Source of the DNA: CAUPWF01 sp964369775 | GTDB lineage: Bacteria; Bacillota; Clostridia; Lachnospirales; Lachnospiraceae | DNA length: 64,000 nt | Direction of reading: 5' to 3' | Assembly: GCA_964369775.1 (NCBI GenBank) | Contig: CAYJHQ010000002.1 | Span: 121,940 to 185,939, forward strand | The notes under the pieces: model-generated | What the model saw: only the letters and a program-made list of their open reading frames with translations | Database searches by the model: none | What the model was told of the DNA's origin: nothing | Shown: positions 1 to 9,437 of the stretch, piece by piece | Layout of the letters: each line of letters starts with the position of its first letter | Position numbering within the stretch: the first letter of the stretch is position 1 | Made by a program: the position numbers and the translations under genes

Positions 1-1191
1 AAAAGAGAGGATTGTGGGTATCCGTTTAAAAAATTATGTGGAGCAGCAGTAGCCTATAAAGTAGTGGAAGCATTGCTCCAAAGTGAAGGGCAAGACAGTG
101 AAGATTTAGACTACTTAATAGAAAATGTGGCAATAGCGACTGTAGGTGATGTGATGGATTTAATCGGAGAAAATCGAATCTTTGTAAAGCAAGGGTTGGA
201 AATGATTAAGCGGAGCAAAAATCTTGGTCTTCAGTCGTTAATGGAAGTGACAGGAGTGAAGAAAGAATTACTCAGTTCCTATCACATAGGATTTGTGCTA
301 GGTCCATGCCTTAACGCAAGTGGAAGGTTAGATACTGCAAGAAGAGCCTTGGAGCTATTAGAAGCAAAGACGAAAAAAGAAGCAGATATTTTAGCTGGAG
401 ACTTAAAGGCATTAAACGATAGCAGAAAAGATTTGACAATTGCAGGTGTAGAAAAAGCAGTAGAGATTGTAGAAAGAGATTTGAAAGATGATAAGATTTT
501 AGTGGTCTATCTACCGGATTGCCATGAGAGTTTAGCTGGAATCATTGCAGGGCGTATCCGGGAAAAATACTATAAACCGGCCTTTATTCTTACAGAAGGA
601 AAAGATGGTGCAAAGGGATCAGGACGTTCTACAGAAAGCTACCACATGTATGAAGAACTTAATAAATGCAAAGATTTATTGTTGAAATATGGTGGTCATA
701 AATTGGCAGCTGGATTGAGCCTAGAAAAAGAGAATATTTCTAAATTTAGGAGTACCCTAAATCAGCTTTGCACCCTATCGGATGAAGATTGCAGAAAAAA
801 AATTGCAATTGATATGCAATTGCCTCTTTCGTATGTGACCCAAGAATTTGTACAGGAATTATCTGTTTTAGAACCATTTGGAAAAGGGAATGAAAAGCCT
901 ACATTTGCTGAAAAAGACTTAGAGATTGTAAAGTACCAAGTGGTAGGGAGAGATAAAAATGTAATAAAGATGACAGTGCGGGATGCTAAAGGTATGAGCA
1001 TGGATGCAGTATGCTTCAATGAAAGGGAAAGAATAGAAGCATTAGTCTTAGAATCCTATGGGAAAAACGCCTTAGAAAGCATGAAAAAGGGGAAGAGAAG
1101 TGGGATTATGCTTTCTTTTACATATTATCCTAGTATAAATGAATATATGGGAGTGAAAAATGTGCAAATTATTGTGCAAAACTTCAAATAG
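1..1191 (+). CDS. recJ: single-stranded-DNA exonuclease RecJ, C-terminal part
   Basis: RecJ is the 5'-3' exonuclease on single-stranded DNA used in recombination and mismatch or base-excision repair. The frame is open from base 1 (KREDCGYPFKKLCGAAVAYK), so the gene starts left of the window and the ATG at 64 is internal. About 396 residues are present. The RecJ signature GPCLNASGRLDTA, the DHHA1 motif YGGHKLAAGLSL and the C-terminal OB-fold region LEPFGKGNEKPTF are visible in the expected order. The upstream DHH half, with most of the metal ligands, is missing only because of the window edge. It precedes apt and rel, a common order in Clostridia. A promoter lies between it and apt, so apt can be transcribed independently. 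Confidence 0.93.
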   Translation, partial: KREDCGYPFKKLCGAAVAYKVVEALLQSEGQDSEDLDYLIENVAIATVGDVMDLIGENRIFVKQGLEMIKRSKNLGLQSLMEVTGVKKELLSSYHIGFVLGPCLNASGRLDTARRALELLEAKTKKEADILAGDLKALNDSRKDLTIAGVEKAVEIVERDLKDDKILVVYLPDCHESLAGIIAGRIREKYYKPAFILTEGKDGAKGSGRSTESYHMYEELNKCKDLLLKYGGHKLAAGLSLEKENISKFRSTLNQLCTLSDEDCRKKIAIDMQLPLSYVTQEFVQELSVLEPFGKGNEKPTFAEKDLEIVKYQVVGRDKNVIKMTVRDAKGMSMDAVCFNERERIEALVLESYGKNALESMKKGKRSGIMLSFTYYPSINEYMGVKNVQIIVQNFK

Positions 1192-1198
1192 GGTTTCG

Positions 1199-1227
1199 TT
1201 GAAATTAGAAAATCCCTATGTTATAAT
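1199..1227 (+). promoter_or_regulatory. sigma-A promoter for apt-rel
   Basis: The -35 TTGAAA (1199-1204) and the -10 TATAAT (1222-1227) are separated by exactly 17 bases, just after the recJ stop. Transcription would begin near 1234, about 40 bases before apt. Confidence 0.7.
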
Positions 1228-1271
1228 AAAATTTAACATTTTATGTAAATTTCGTTAGGGAGATGGAGATA

Positions 1272-1796
1272 ATGAAGAAAATTGACGAATATATAAGAAG
1301 TATTGTAGACTTTCCAGAAGAGGGAATTATATTTAGAGATGTGACTAGCGTATTAGAGCATCCAGAATCTTTAAAGCTTTCAATTGATTTGATGCAAAAA
1401 ACATTAGATGGACTAGAGTTTGATGTGATTGCAGGAGCAGAGTCAAGAGGTTTTATTTTTGGTATGCCATTAGCATATAACTTGAACAAAGCATTCGTTC
1501 CAGTGAGAAAAAAAGGGAAGTTACCTTGTGATACGGAAGAAGTAGAGTATAGTCTAGAGTATGGAACAGCTACTATAGAGATCCATAAGACTGCATTTAA
1601 ACCTGGTGCAAAAGTCATTGTAGTGGATGATTTGATGGCAACAGGAGGCACCACAAAAGCTATGATAGACTTGATTGAAAAATTGGGTGGAGAAGTAGTG
1701 AAAGTGATTGTGTTAATAGAACTTGCGGGATTAGAAGGAAGAAAGTTACTAGAGGGATATGACGTGGAGTCGATTATTTGTTATCCTGGAAAGTAA
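1272..1796 (+). CDS. apt: adenine phosphoribosyltransferase
   Basis: Converts adenine and PRPP to AMP in purine salvage. It shows the phosphoribosyltransferase PRPP loop VIVVDDLMATGGT near residues 118-130, the family motif AGAESRGFIFG, and FRDVTSVL near the N-terminus. I chose the ATG at 1272 because AGGGAG (1257-1262) sits about 10 bases before it, while the in-frame ATG at 1263 directly abuts that sequence. The resulting 174 residues match the usual family length. It is followed after about 20 bases by rel and has its own promoter at 1199-1227. The apt-rel pair is frequent in Firmicutes and links purine salvage with (p)ppGpp metabolism. Confidence 0.95.
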   Translation: MKKIDEYIRSIVDFPEEGIIFRDVTSVLEHPESLKLSIDLMQKTLDGLEFDVIAGAESRGFIFGMPLAYNLNKAFVPVRKKGKLPCDTEEVEYSLEYGTATIEIHKTAFKPGAKVIVVDDLMATGGTTKAMIDLIEKLGGEVVKVIVLIELAGLEGRKLLEGYDVESIICYPGK

Positions 1797-1817
1797 TGAA
1801 AGAAGGAGAGTAGCGAT

Positions 1818-4121
1818 ATGTCAAGTGGCGGAAAAGAAGAAATAGAAAATAGAAAAGAGTATAATGGACATGTGGTGAAATCTCCAGAGGATTTTGAGGC
1901 TCCAGAAGAGCTGTATCAAGAACTAATTAACCGCGTTCGAAAATATCATCCTTCTACGGATATTTCGATGATTGAAAAGGCCTATCATATAGCGAGAGAC
2001 GCTCATGAAGGTCAATTAAGAAAATCAGGCGAACCTTACGTGATTCATCCTATTTCAGTAGCTATTATTTTAGCAGACTTAGAATTAGATAAGGAAACGA
2101 TTGTTGCTGGTATTTTACACGATGTGGTAGAAGATACAGTTATGTCTGATGAAGATGTGATACGAGAATTTAGCGAAGAAGTAGCACTTTTGGTAGACGG
2201 AGTTACAAAGCTTGGTCAGTTATCTTATAAAGCGGATAAGATTGAGGTGCAAGCAGAGAATTTAAGAAAGATGTTTCTTGCAATGGCAAAAGACATTCGT
2301 GTCATTCTAATTAAGTTAGCAGACCGCTTACACAATATGCGCACCCTTGAATTTATGCGCCCAGAAAAACAAAGAGAAAAAGCTAGAGAGACAATGGATA
2401 TCTATGCTCCAATAGCACAGCGTCTGGGTATTTCAAAGATAAAGATAGAGTTAGATGATCTCTCATTAAGATATTTAGAGCCAGAGAAATACGAGGATTT
2501 AGTTAGACAAATCAATGATAAAAAGATGGAAAGGGAAGATTTTGTTCAATCTATCGTGTTAGAAGTACAGGAGCTTATGGAAGAAAACCAAGTAGAAGCG
2601 GCTGTATATGGAAGAGTAAAACACTTTTTTAGCATTTATAAGAAAATGGTAAATCAGGACAAAACCTTAGATCAAGTCTATGATTTATTTGCGACTAGAA
2701 TCGTAGTAAAGAGTGTGAAAGATTGTTACGGTGCACTAGGGATAATCCACGCTAATTACACACCGATACCGGGGAGATTTAAAGACTATATTGCAATGCC
2801 AAAAGCAAATATGTATCAATCCCTTCATACGACGCTCATGAGTAGATCGGGTCAACCGTTTGAAATTCAGATTCGTACAGAAGAGATGCAAAAGACTGCA
2901 GAATACGGGATTGCAGCTCACTGGAAATACAAAGAAGGCAGCAATGCTGAAAATAAAAAGATACAAGAAGAAGAGAAGTTAACTTGGTTGCGCCAGATAT
3001 TAGAGTGGCAAAGAGAGATGACTGATAATACAGAGTTCTTAAACTTGATCAAAGGAGATTTAGACTTATTTTCTGAAGATGTCTATTGCTTTACTCCAAA
3101 TGGAGATGTCAAAAATCTTCCAAATGGTTCCACACCGATAGATTTTGCTTATGCAATTCACAGTGCTGTCGGCAATAAAATGGTTGGAGCAAGGGTCAAT
3201 GGGAAGATTGTAACAATCGACTATAGAATTCAAAACGGTGATCGTATCGAGGTTCTTACATCACAAAATTCAAGAGGGCCAAGTAGAGATTGGCTTACGA
3301 CTGTAAAATCGACACAAGCAAAGAATAAGATAAATCAGTGGTTCAAAAAAGAGTTTAAAGAAGAAAACATCGTAAAAGGAAAAGACCTGATACAATCATA
3401 TTGCAAGAGTCACAGTATTAACTGGAGTGAGATTGCTAACAGTAAGTATATAGAAAAAGTACAGAGAAAATACGGATTTAGAGATTGGGAGTCAGTGCTT
3501 GCAGCTATTGGTCATGGCGGAATAAAAGAAGGCCAAGTGGTTAATAAGGTACATGAAGCTTACCAAAAAGAACACGAAAAGCAAGTGACGAATGAAGAGA
3601 TTCTTGAAAAAGTAAATGAGGTAGCACAAAAAGAAAACAAACTCCATTTGGCTAAATCAAAAAGTGGCATAGTAGTAAAAGGAATCGATGATGTAGCCGT
3701 TCGATTTTCAAGATGTTGTAGTCCAGTTCCAGGTGATGAAATTGTAGGGTTTGTTACTAGAGGAAGAGGTTTATCTATTCACAGAACAGATTGTGTGAAT
3801 GTTATTCATTTGCCAGAGAATGAAAGAAATCGTTTGATTGAGGCAGAGTGGGGAGGCTCAGAGACAAGTGAGTCAACAGGTCACTATCATGCAGATATTC
3901 GAATGTTTGTAAAAGATAGGCAAGGTCTTTTGATGGATGTGTCTAAGATTTGTACAGAAGAGAACATTGATGTGAAAAATATGAATGTAAGAACGAATAA
4001 GCAGGGGGTTGCCACTATGGAATTAGGATTTATTGTAATGAGTAGAGAGCAACTAGAAAGAATCATTAAGAAAATGCGCATGATTGAAGGTGTGATAGAT
4101 ATCGAAAGGACAACAGGATAA
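1818..4121 (+). CDS. rel: bifunctional (p)ppGpp synthetase/hydrolase (RelA/SpoT family)
   Basis: Long RSH enzyme that makes and degrades the alarmone (p)ppGpp in the stringent response; 767 residues, a normal length. The HD hydrolase domain shows HPISVA, HDVVEDT and ADRLHNMRT, so hydrolysis should be active. The synthetase domain follows, with the RFKD form of the RxKD motif just before MPKANMYQSLHTT. That charge pattern is typical of bifunctional, Mn-dependent Rel enzymes. Then come a TGS domain (VYCFTPNGDVKNLP), a zinc-finger/RIS region (RFSRCCSPVPGDEI, HRTDCV) and a C-terminal ACT domain (VKDRQGLLMDVSKI). The start at 1818 is supported by GAAGGAGAG seven bases upstream. All domains look intact. 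Confidence 0.96.
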   Translation: MSSGGKEEIENRKEYNGHVVKSPEDFEAPEELYQELINRVRKYHPSTDISMIEKAYHIARDAHEGQLRKSGEPYVIHPISVAIILADLELDKETIVAGILHDVVEDTVMSDEDVIREFSEEVALLVDGVTKLGQLSYKADKIEVQAENLRKMFLAMAKDIRVILIKLADRLHNMRTLEFMRPEKQREKARETMDIYAPIAQRLGISKIKIELDDLSLRYLEPEKYEDLVRQINDKKMEREDFVQSIVLEVQELMEENQVEAAVYGRVKHFFSIYKKMVNQDKTLDQVYDLFATRIVVKSVKDCYGALGIIHANYTPIPGRFKDYIAMPKANMYQSLHTTLMSRSGQPFEIQIRTEEMQKTAEYGIAAHWKYKEGSNAENKKIQEEEKLTWLRQILEWQREMTDNTEFLNLIKGDLDLFSEDVYCFTPNGDVKNLPNGSTPIDFAYAIHSAVGNKMVGARVNGKIVTIDYRIQNGDRIEVLTSQNSRGPSRDWLTTVKSTQAKNKINQWFKKEFKEENIVKGKDLIQSYCKSHSINWSEIANSKYIEKVQRKYGFRDWESVLAAIGHGGIKEGQVVNKVHEAYQKEHEKQVTNEEILEKVNEVAQKENKLHLAKSKSGIVVKGIDDVAVRFSRCCSPVPGDEIVGFVTRGRGLSIHRTDCVNVIHLPENERNRLIEAEWGGSETSESTGHYHADIRMFVKDRQGLLMDVSKICTEENIDVKNMNVRTNKQGVATMELGFIVMSREQLERIIKKMRMIEGVIDIERTTG

Positions 4122-4134
4122 TAAGAGGTGAAAG

Positions 4135-4761
4135 ATGAAATTAGAGAGATTTGGATTAGGGATATATGATACGAATTGTTATATTATAATAGATGAGGAG
4201 TCAAAGAAAGCAGCGGTGATTGATCCAGGTGATGCACCAGATGAATTCTTAAACTATTTTGAAAAAAAAGGATATGAGTTAGAAGGAATTCTATTAACCC
4301 ACGGGCATTGGGATCATATAACTGGAGTGGAAAAATTAGTTGCTAAATATGGTGTGAAAATTTATGCGATGCAACAAGAAAAAGAGTTATTATTACTTCC
4401 ACAATTAAACGGAAGTATCCAGCACAGAGAAGAAGTATCTTTAAGTGTAGGGATAGAGTTTTTGGAAGGTGGAGAAACGTTAGAATTTGCAGGTTGTGTG
4501 ATAAAAGTAATTGCAACACCAGGTCATACAGCAGGTGGATGCTGTTATTATATCGCAGAGGAAAATGTACTGTTTTCTGGAGATACTTTATTTGCGAATA
4601 CTGTAGGAAGATGGGATTTGCCAACAGGAAGTGAAAGAGTATTGAAGCAATCAATTAGAGAAAAATTATATATACTTCCAGAAGAAACTGTCGTATACCC
4701 AGGGCATATGCAAAGCACGACAATAGGACATGAAAAGAAATACAATGAAGAGGTGCGATAA
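4135..4761 (+). CDS. MBL-fold metallo-hydrolase (glyoxalase II-like)
   Basis: Small metallo-beta-lactamase-fold hydrolase of 208 residues. The metal-binding motif reads THGHWDH, followed by the distal ligands in TPGHTAGG, FSGDTLF and YPGHM, all in family order. Proteins of this type are often annotated as hydroxyacylglutathione hydrolases, but the real substrate is usually unknown, and glutathione use is doubtful in an anaerobic Firmicute. It begins 13 bases after rel with AGAGGTG upstream, so it belongs to the same transcription unit. The weak terminator at 4776 may end that unit before hemZ. Confidence 0.88.
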   Translation: MKLERFGLGIYDTNCYIIIDEESKKAAVIDPGDAPDEFLNYFEKKGYELEGILLTHGHWDHITGVEKLVAKYGVKIYAMQQEKELLLLPQLNGSIQHREEVSLSVGIEFLEGGETLEFAGCVIKVIATPGHTAGGCCYYIAEENVLFSGDTLFANTVGRWDLPTGSERVLKQSIREKLYILPEETVVYPGHMQSTTIGHEKKYNEEVR

Positions 4762-4775
4762 GATAGAATGTTTGT

Positions 4776-4797
4776 GACAGGTAATCATTTACCTGTC
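4776..4797 (+). terminator. hairpin between the MBL hydrolase gene and hemZ
   Basis: GACAGGTAA (4776-4784) pairs perfectly with TTACCTGTC (4789-4797) around a TCAT loop. The downstream tract TCTTTC is only moderately T-rich, so termination may be partial. Confidence 0.5.
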
Positions 4798-4844
4798 TCT
4801 TTCAGTCATAGGAAATACCTTGTATATAAGACAGAGGAGAAAAT

Positions 4845-6239
4845 ATGATTATCTGCGAAGTACGGAGAGCGAGCTATCAATATGATGTGTTTCATCTTGT
4901 GAAAGCATTTTTCCCAAATGAAAGCATTGAACAAAAAATATCGAAAGATGACACTTTCTTTATTAAAGTGAAAAGGAATGAAGAGCACCTGTTAATCATT
5001 CAAGATGAGGAATTGGAGCTTAGCTATAAAAAAAGAGATGTAAATAAATTGCTATATAATAAGCTAGTAAAGCTAACAGGACATACACTGGATTGGGGTT
5101 ATTTAATGGGAGTAAGACCTAGTAAATTAGCCATGAAGCAATTGCTAGAAGGTGCGAAAAAAGATGAAGTAGTTAATTTTATGATTGAAGAATATCAAGT
5201 AAATCCACAAAAGGCAAAACTTGTGACAGATATAGCAGTTAGAGAGACAAAGATTCTAGAAAATATCGATTATAAAGATGGATACAGCTTATATGTTGGG
5301 ATTCCATTTTGTTTAACACGCTGCAGTTATTGCTCGTTTACGGCTTATCCTTTGAAAAAATGGGAACATAGAATAGATGAGTATTTAGATGCCTTGATAA
5401 AAGAGCTAGAGTATGTAGCGGTTAAAAGCCAAGAAAAGAAGTTGAATACAGTATATATTGGCGGTGGTACACCTACCACATTAAGTGCAAAGCAATTAGA
5501 GCGATTAATCAGGACAGTAAAGAGTAAATTTTCTTTTGAGTACGTACTAGAATTTACAGTAGAAGCAGGAAGACCTGATACGATTACAAGAGAGAAACTA
5601 GGGGTGATGAAACGCCTCGGGGTAAATAGAATATCGATTAATCCACAGACAATGCAAGATGACACACTTAGAAGTATCGGGAGGAATCATAATGCTGAAG
5701 ATGTGAGGCAGATATTTTCACAAGCGAGAGAGCTAGGATTTGATAATATCAATATGGATATTATAGTGGGGTTAGAGAATGAAGGTGTAGAAGAAGTGGA
5801 AGCTACATTAAAAGCAATCAAGGAGATGGATCCAGATAACCTTACTGTGCACTCTTTAGCCATGAAAAGAGGATCTATTGCAAAAGAAAGAGGAGAAGTC
5901 AATCGTTACGGAAAAGAAATTGAACAGATGATAGAGTTGTCTTTTTTATATGCTGAGTCAATGGAGCTTTATCCATATTATCTATATCGCCAGAAAAACA
6001 TTGCTGGAAATTATGAAAATGTTGGCTATGCAAAGGTTGACAAAGCAGGAATTTACAATATACTTATTATGGAGGAAAAACAATCTATAGTAGCAGTAGG
6101 AGCAGGGTCCGCAACAAAGATTGTACGTCCAAAAGAAAATGAAAAAATCATTCGGATTGAGAATGTAAAAGATATTGAAAGCTACATCACGCGAATAGAC
6201 GAGATGTTAGAGCGAAAGGGAGAATGGCTATGGCGTTAA
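4845..6239 (+). CDS. hemZ: oxygen-independent coproporphyrinogen dehydrogenase HemZ
   Basis: Radical SAM enzyme of the HemN/HemZ group, expected to act on coproporphyrinogen III in anaerobic tetrapyrrole synthesis; 464 residues. The radical SAM cluster cysteines are Cys156, Cys160 and Cys163 in CLTRCSYC. The SAM-binding GGG stretch appears as IGGGTPTTL, and EFTVEAGRPD follows as in HemN relatives. A roughly 150-residue N-terminal region before the radical SAM core is typical of HemZ as opposed to HemN. Its last bases overlap the hisS start, so the two are translationally close. No other haem genes are in the window, so a full haem pathway cannot be inferred from here. Confidence 0.9.
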   Translation: MIICEVRRASYQYDVFHLVKAFFPNESIEQKISKDDTFFIKVKRNEEHLLIIQDEELELSYKKRDVNKLLYNKLVKLTGHTLDWGYLMGVRPSKLAMKQLLEGAKKDEVVNFMIEEYQVNPQKAKLVTDIAVRETKILENIDYKDGYSLYVGIPFCLTRCSYCSFTAYPLKKWEHRIDEYLDALIKELEYVAVKSQEKKLNTVYIGGGTPTTLSAKQLERLIRTVKSKFSFEYVLEFTVEAGRPDTITREKLGVMKRLGVNRISINPQTMQDDTLRSIGRNHNAEDVRQIFSQARELGFDNINMDIIVGLENEGVEEVEATLKAIKEMDPDNLTVHSLAMKRGSIAKERGEVNRYGKEIEQMIELSFLYAESMELYPYYLYRQKNIAGNYENVGYAKVDKAGIYNILIMEEKQSIVAVGAGSATKIVRPKENEKIIRIENVKDIESYITRIDEMLERKGEWLWR

Positions 6240-7495
6240 AGAAAAAACCGGTGACAGGGATGAAAGACATGTTGCCAGATGAGATGGAAATTAGAGACTA
6301 TTTAATTCAGTTGATTAAAGATACATATAAATCATATGGTTTTGTATCGATGGAGACTCCTTGTGTAGAGCATATTGAAAACCTTTGTAGCAAACAAGGT
6401 GGGGACAACGAGAAGCTAATTTTTAAAATCCTGAAAAGAGGAGAAAAATTAAAGTTGGACAACATCTCAAGCCAAGATGATTTGGTAGATGGTGGTCTTC
6501 GTTATGATTTGACGCTCCCTCTAGCAAGATATTATGCGAATCATGCAAATGAATTACCATCACCCTTTAAAGCCCTTCAGATAGGAAATGTATGGAGAGC
6601 AGATAGACCACAAAAAGGTAGATATCGCCAATTTATGCAGTGTGATATTGATATTTTAGGGGAGAGTAGTCAACTATCTGAAGTAGAGCTTATATTGGCA
6701 ACTACCTCAATGCTTGGAAAAATTAATTTTGCGAATTTTACAGTATGTTTAAATGATAGAAATATTCTAAAAGCAATGGCCTCGTATAGTGGATTTGCTG
6801 AGTCTGATTATGAGTCAGTATTTATCACGCTAGATAAAATAGATAAAATCGGGTTAGATGGTGTGACAAAAGAGCTAGAAATGTTCGGGTATGAAGCAGA
6901 TAAAGTCAAGATATATCTATCTCTGTTTGATGAAGTAGAAAAGAGTATCGAAGGTGTACGTTATCTACGTGAGAAGTTAGGTGCACACTTAAGTGAAGAG
7001 ACAGCGGACGGACTAGAATTTATCATTAACACAGTAGAGACGGCAAAGGATGTGAAGTTTGATCTAGAGTTTGACCCTACATTAGTAAGGGGACAAGCTT
7101 ATTACACAGGAACCATATTTGAAATACGCATGAAAGAATTTGGTGGTTCTGTTGCAGGTGGTGGACGTTACGACAAAATGATTGGAAAATTCACAGGACA
7201 AGATACACCTGCTTGCGGATTTTCAATTGGATTTGAAAGAATTGTTATGCTTTTGCTAGAGCAAGGGTATAAGATACCAGAAGGAAAGACAAAAAAAGCA
7301 TATTTACTTGATAAAAACTTGCCAACAGAAGGTGTTTTAAAAGTATTCCAATTGGCAAAGAAAGATAGAAGTGAAGGAAATCAAGTATTAATTGTGAATA
7401 TGAAGAAAAATAAGAAGTTTCAAAAAAACCAATTGCAAGAAGAAGGATACGAATTAATCATCGATGTGTTTGGTGATTCTTATGAAAAATTATAA
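6230..7495 (+). CDS. hisS: histidine--tRNA ligase
   Basis: Class II histidyl-tRNA synthetase. Motif 2 is seen as GNVWRADRPQKGRYRQF, the first histidine signature as LVRGQAYYTG, the second as AGGGRYD, and motif 3 as GFSIGFERIVML. I place the start at ATG 6230 because AAAGGGAG (6216-6223) then has about seven bases of spacing; the ATG at 6224 abuts it. The first signature differs from the common LVRGLDYY form, and the anticodon-binding domain (last ~85 residues) is divergent, although the catalytic Arg is kept. The gene overlaps the hemZ 3' end and is followed after 20 bases by aspS, so the two synthetases are co-transcribed. Confidence 0.92.
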   Translation: MALKKKPVTGMKDMLPDEMEIRDYLIQLIKDTYKSYGFVSMETPCVEHIENLCSKQGGDNEKLIFKILKRGEKLKLDNISSQDDLVDGGLRYDLTLPLARYYANHANELPSPFKALQIGNVWRADRPQKGRYRQFMQCDIDILGESSQLSEVELILATTSMLGKINFANFTVCLNDRNILKAMASYSGFAESDYESVFITLDKIDKIGLDGVTKELEMFGYEADKVKIYLSLFDEVEKSIEGVRYLREKLGAHLSEETADGLEFIINTVETAKDVKFDLEFDPTLVRGQAYYTGTIFEIRMKEFGGSVAGGGRYDKMIGKFTGQDTPACGFSIGFERIVMLLLEQGYKIPEGKTKKAYLLDKNLPTEGVLKVFQLAKKDRSEGNQVLIVNMKKNKKFQKNQLQEEGYELIIDVFGDSYEKL

Positions 7496-7515
7496 AAGAA
7501 ATAGGAGAAGAGAAG

Positions 7516-9306
7516 ATGGCAGAGCTAATGCAAGGATTAAAGAGAAGTCATAGATGCGCAGAAGTTTCTAATAAGTTAATCGGAGAAACGGTAACTGTGA
7601 TGGGATGGGTACAAAAGAATAGAAATAAAGGTGGAATAGTCTTCGTGGACTTAAGAGATAGAAGTGGAATTCTACAGATTATTTTTGAAGAGGAGCAAGA
7701 GACTGAAATCATGATTAAAGCTGCAAAGCTTAGAAGTGAGTTCGTTGTTGCTATAGTAGGAGAAGTAATTGCAAGAAAAGGTGCAACAAATGAAAATCTT
7801 GCAACAGGAGATATTGAAATCAGAGCGACAGAACTTCGCATTCTTTCTGAATCGGATACACCTCCATTTCCAATTGAAGAAGGAAGCAAGACGAAAGAAG
7901 AGTTACGCTTAAAGCACCGTTACTTAGATCTTAGAAGACCAGATATCCAAAGAAATCTTATGATGAGAAGTAATGTAGCAACATTGACAAGACAATTCTT
8001 AGCAGAAGAAGGATTCTTAGAAATAGAAACACCGACACTTATAAAGAGTACACCAGAAGGAGCAAGAGACTATTTAGTACCAAGTAGAGTGCACCCAGGT
8101 TCATTCTATGCATTGCCACAATCACCACAGATTTACAAGCAGTTATTAATGTGTTCTGGTTATGATAGATACTTTCAAATTGCGAGATGTTACAGAGACG
8201 AGGACTTACGTGCGGATAGACAACCAGAATTTACTCAAATCGATTTAGAGATGTCATTTGTAGACGTAGAAGATGTGTTGGAAGTTAATGAAAGATTGTT
8301 GGCAAAACTGTTCAAAGATGTATTAGATGTGGAAGTTAGCCTTCCGATTCCAAGAATGACTTACCAAGAAGCTATGGATCGCTATGGCTCTGATAAGCCA
8401 GATACAAGATTTGGTATGGAGTTAACAGATGTGACAAGTGAAGTAGAGAACTGCGAATTTGTAGTATTTAAGGGGGCAATTGAAGCAGGGGGAACTGTTC
8501 GCGGTATCAATGCCAAAGGGCAAGGAGAAATGCCTCGTAAGAAGATTGATAAACTTGTGAACTTTGCAAAAGAGTACGGTGCAAAAGGGTTGGCATATAT
8601 TGCAATTGCAGCAGATGGAACAATGAAATCTTCATTCTCAAAATTTATGACAGAAGAAGAGCTGGCAGATTTAGTAAAAGCTATGAATGGAGAAAGTGGA
8701 GACCTACTACTATTTGCAGCAGATAAAACATCAGTGGTGTGGGATGTCCTTGGTAATTTACGACTTGAGATTGCAAGGCAGATGGAAATATTAGATAAAA
8801 ATATATTTAACTTCGTATGGGTAACAGAATTCCCACTAGTAGAGTGGAATGAAGACCAAAACAGATTTGTGGCAATGCATCATCCATTTACAATGCCGAT
8901 GGAAGAAGACTTACACTATCTAGATACAGATCCTTCAAAAGTTCGTGCAAAAGCTTATGACATTGTATTAAACGGAACTGAGATCGGTGGAGGAAGTGTT
9001 CGTATCTTTAATAACGAGATTCAAAATAAAATGTTTGAGATGCTTGGATTCACAAAAGAGCAAGCACAAGAGCAATTTGGGTTCTTATTATCAGCATTCA
9101 AATATGGAGTACCACCACATGCAGGACTTGCATATGGTCTAGATAGACTTGTGATGTTAATGGCAAAAGAAGATAGCATACGTGATGTAATTGCATTCCC
9201 TAAGATGAAAGATGCATCTGATCTTATGTCTCAAGCACCAGATATTGTAGAAGAAAAGCAACTACAAGAACTAGGAATTCAAGTAATGATAGAAGAGAAG
9301 GAGTAG
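7516..9306 (+). CDS. aspS: aspartate--tRNA ligase
   Basis: Bacterial-type aspartyl-tRNA synthetase, 596 residues. An N-terminal OB-fold anticodon-binding domain (VMGWVQKNRNKGGIVFVDLRDR) is followed by the class II core: LPQSPQIYKQLLM, motif 2 RCYRDEDLRADRQPEFTQID, the bacterial GAD insertion domain, and motif 3 GLAYGLDRLVMLM. All are in the expected order. The start is supported by AATAGGAGAAGAGA upstream. It is the last gene of the + strand run and is followed by a strong terminator at 9370-9420. Confidence 0.97.
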   Translation: MAELMQGLKRSHRCAEVSNKLIGETVTVMGWVQKNRNKGGIVFVDLRDRSGILQIIFEEEQETEIMIKAAKLRSEFVVAIVGEVIARKGATNENLATGDIEIRATELRILSESDTPPFPIEEGSKTKEELRLKHRYLDLRRPDIQRNLMMRSNVATLTRQFLAEEGFLEIETPTLIKSTPEGARDYLVPSRVHPGSFYALPQSPQIYKQLLMCSGYDRYFQIARCYRDEDLRADRQPEFTQIDLEMSFVDVEDVLEVNERLLAKLFKDVLDVEVSLPIPRMTYQEAMDRYGSDKPDTRFGMELTDVTSEVENCEFVVFKGAIEAGGTVRGINAKGQGEMPRKKIDKLVNFAKEYGAKGLAYIAIAADGTMKSSFSKFMTEEELADLVKAMNGESGDLLLFAADKTSVVWDVLGNLRLEIARQMEILDKNIFNFVWVTEFPLVEWNEDQNRFVAMHHPFTMPMEEDLHYLDTDPSKVRAKAYDIVLNGTEIGGGSVRIFNNEIQNKMFEMLGFTKEQAQEQFGFLLSAFKYGVPPHAGLAYGLDRLVMLMAKEDSIRDVIAFPKMKDASDLMSQAPDIVEEKQLQELGIQVMIEEKE

Positions 9307-9369
9307 AAGAGGCTGAAAGGCAGGGGGAGCAGTTATCGCAAAGATAGGTTAGAAAAAACTATGAGATTA

Positions 9370-9420
9370 TAGGACTGATTAGCTTAAATGGAGATCCATT
9401 TGCTAGCAGTCCTATTTTTT
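9370..9420 (+). terminator. intrinsic terminator after aspS
   Basis: TAGGACTG (9370-9377) pairs with CAGTCCTA (9407-9414). An inner AAATGGA/TCCATTT helix lies between them, and a run of T follows to 9420. Confidence 0.8.
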
Positions 9421-9437
9421 CAGCTGCGAGTTTGAAT

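Noticed and set aside
1241..1654. A 137-codon minus-strand frame opposite apt.
   Set aside because: It is antisense to a conserved enzyme, with no start signal and no recognisable domain.
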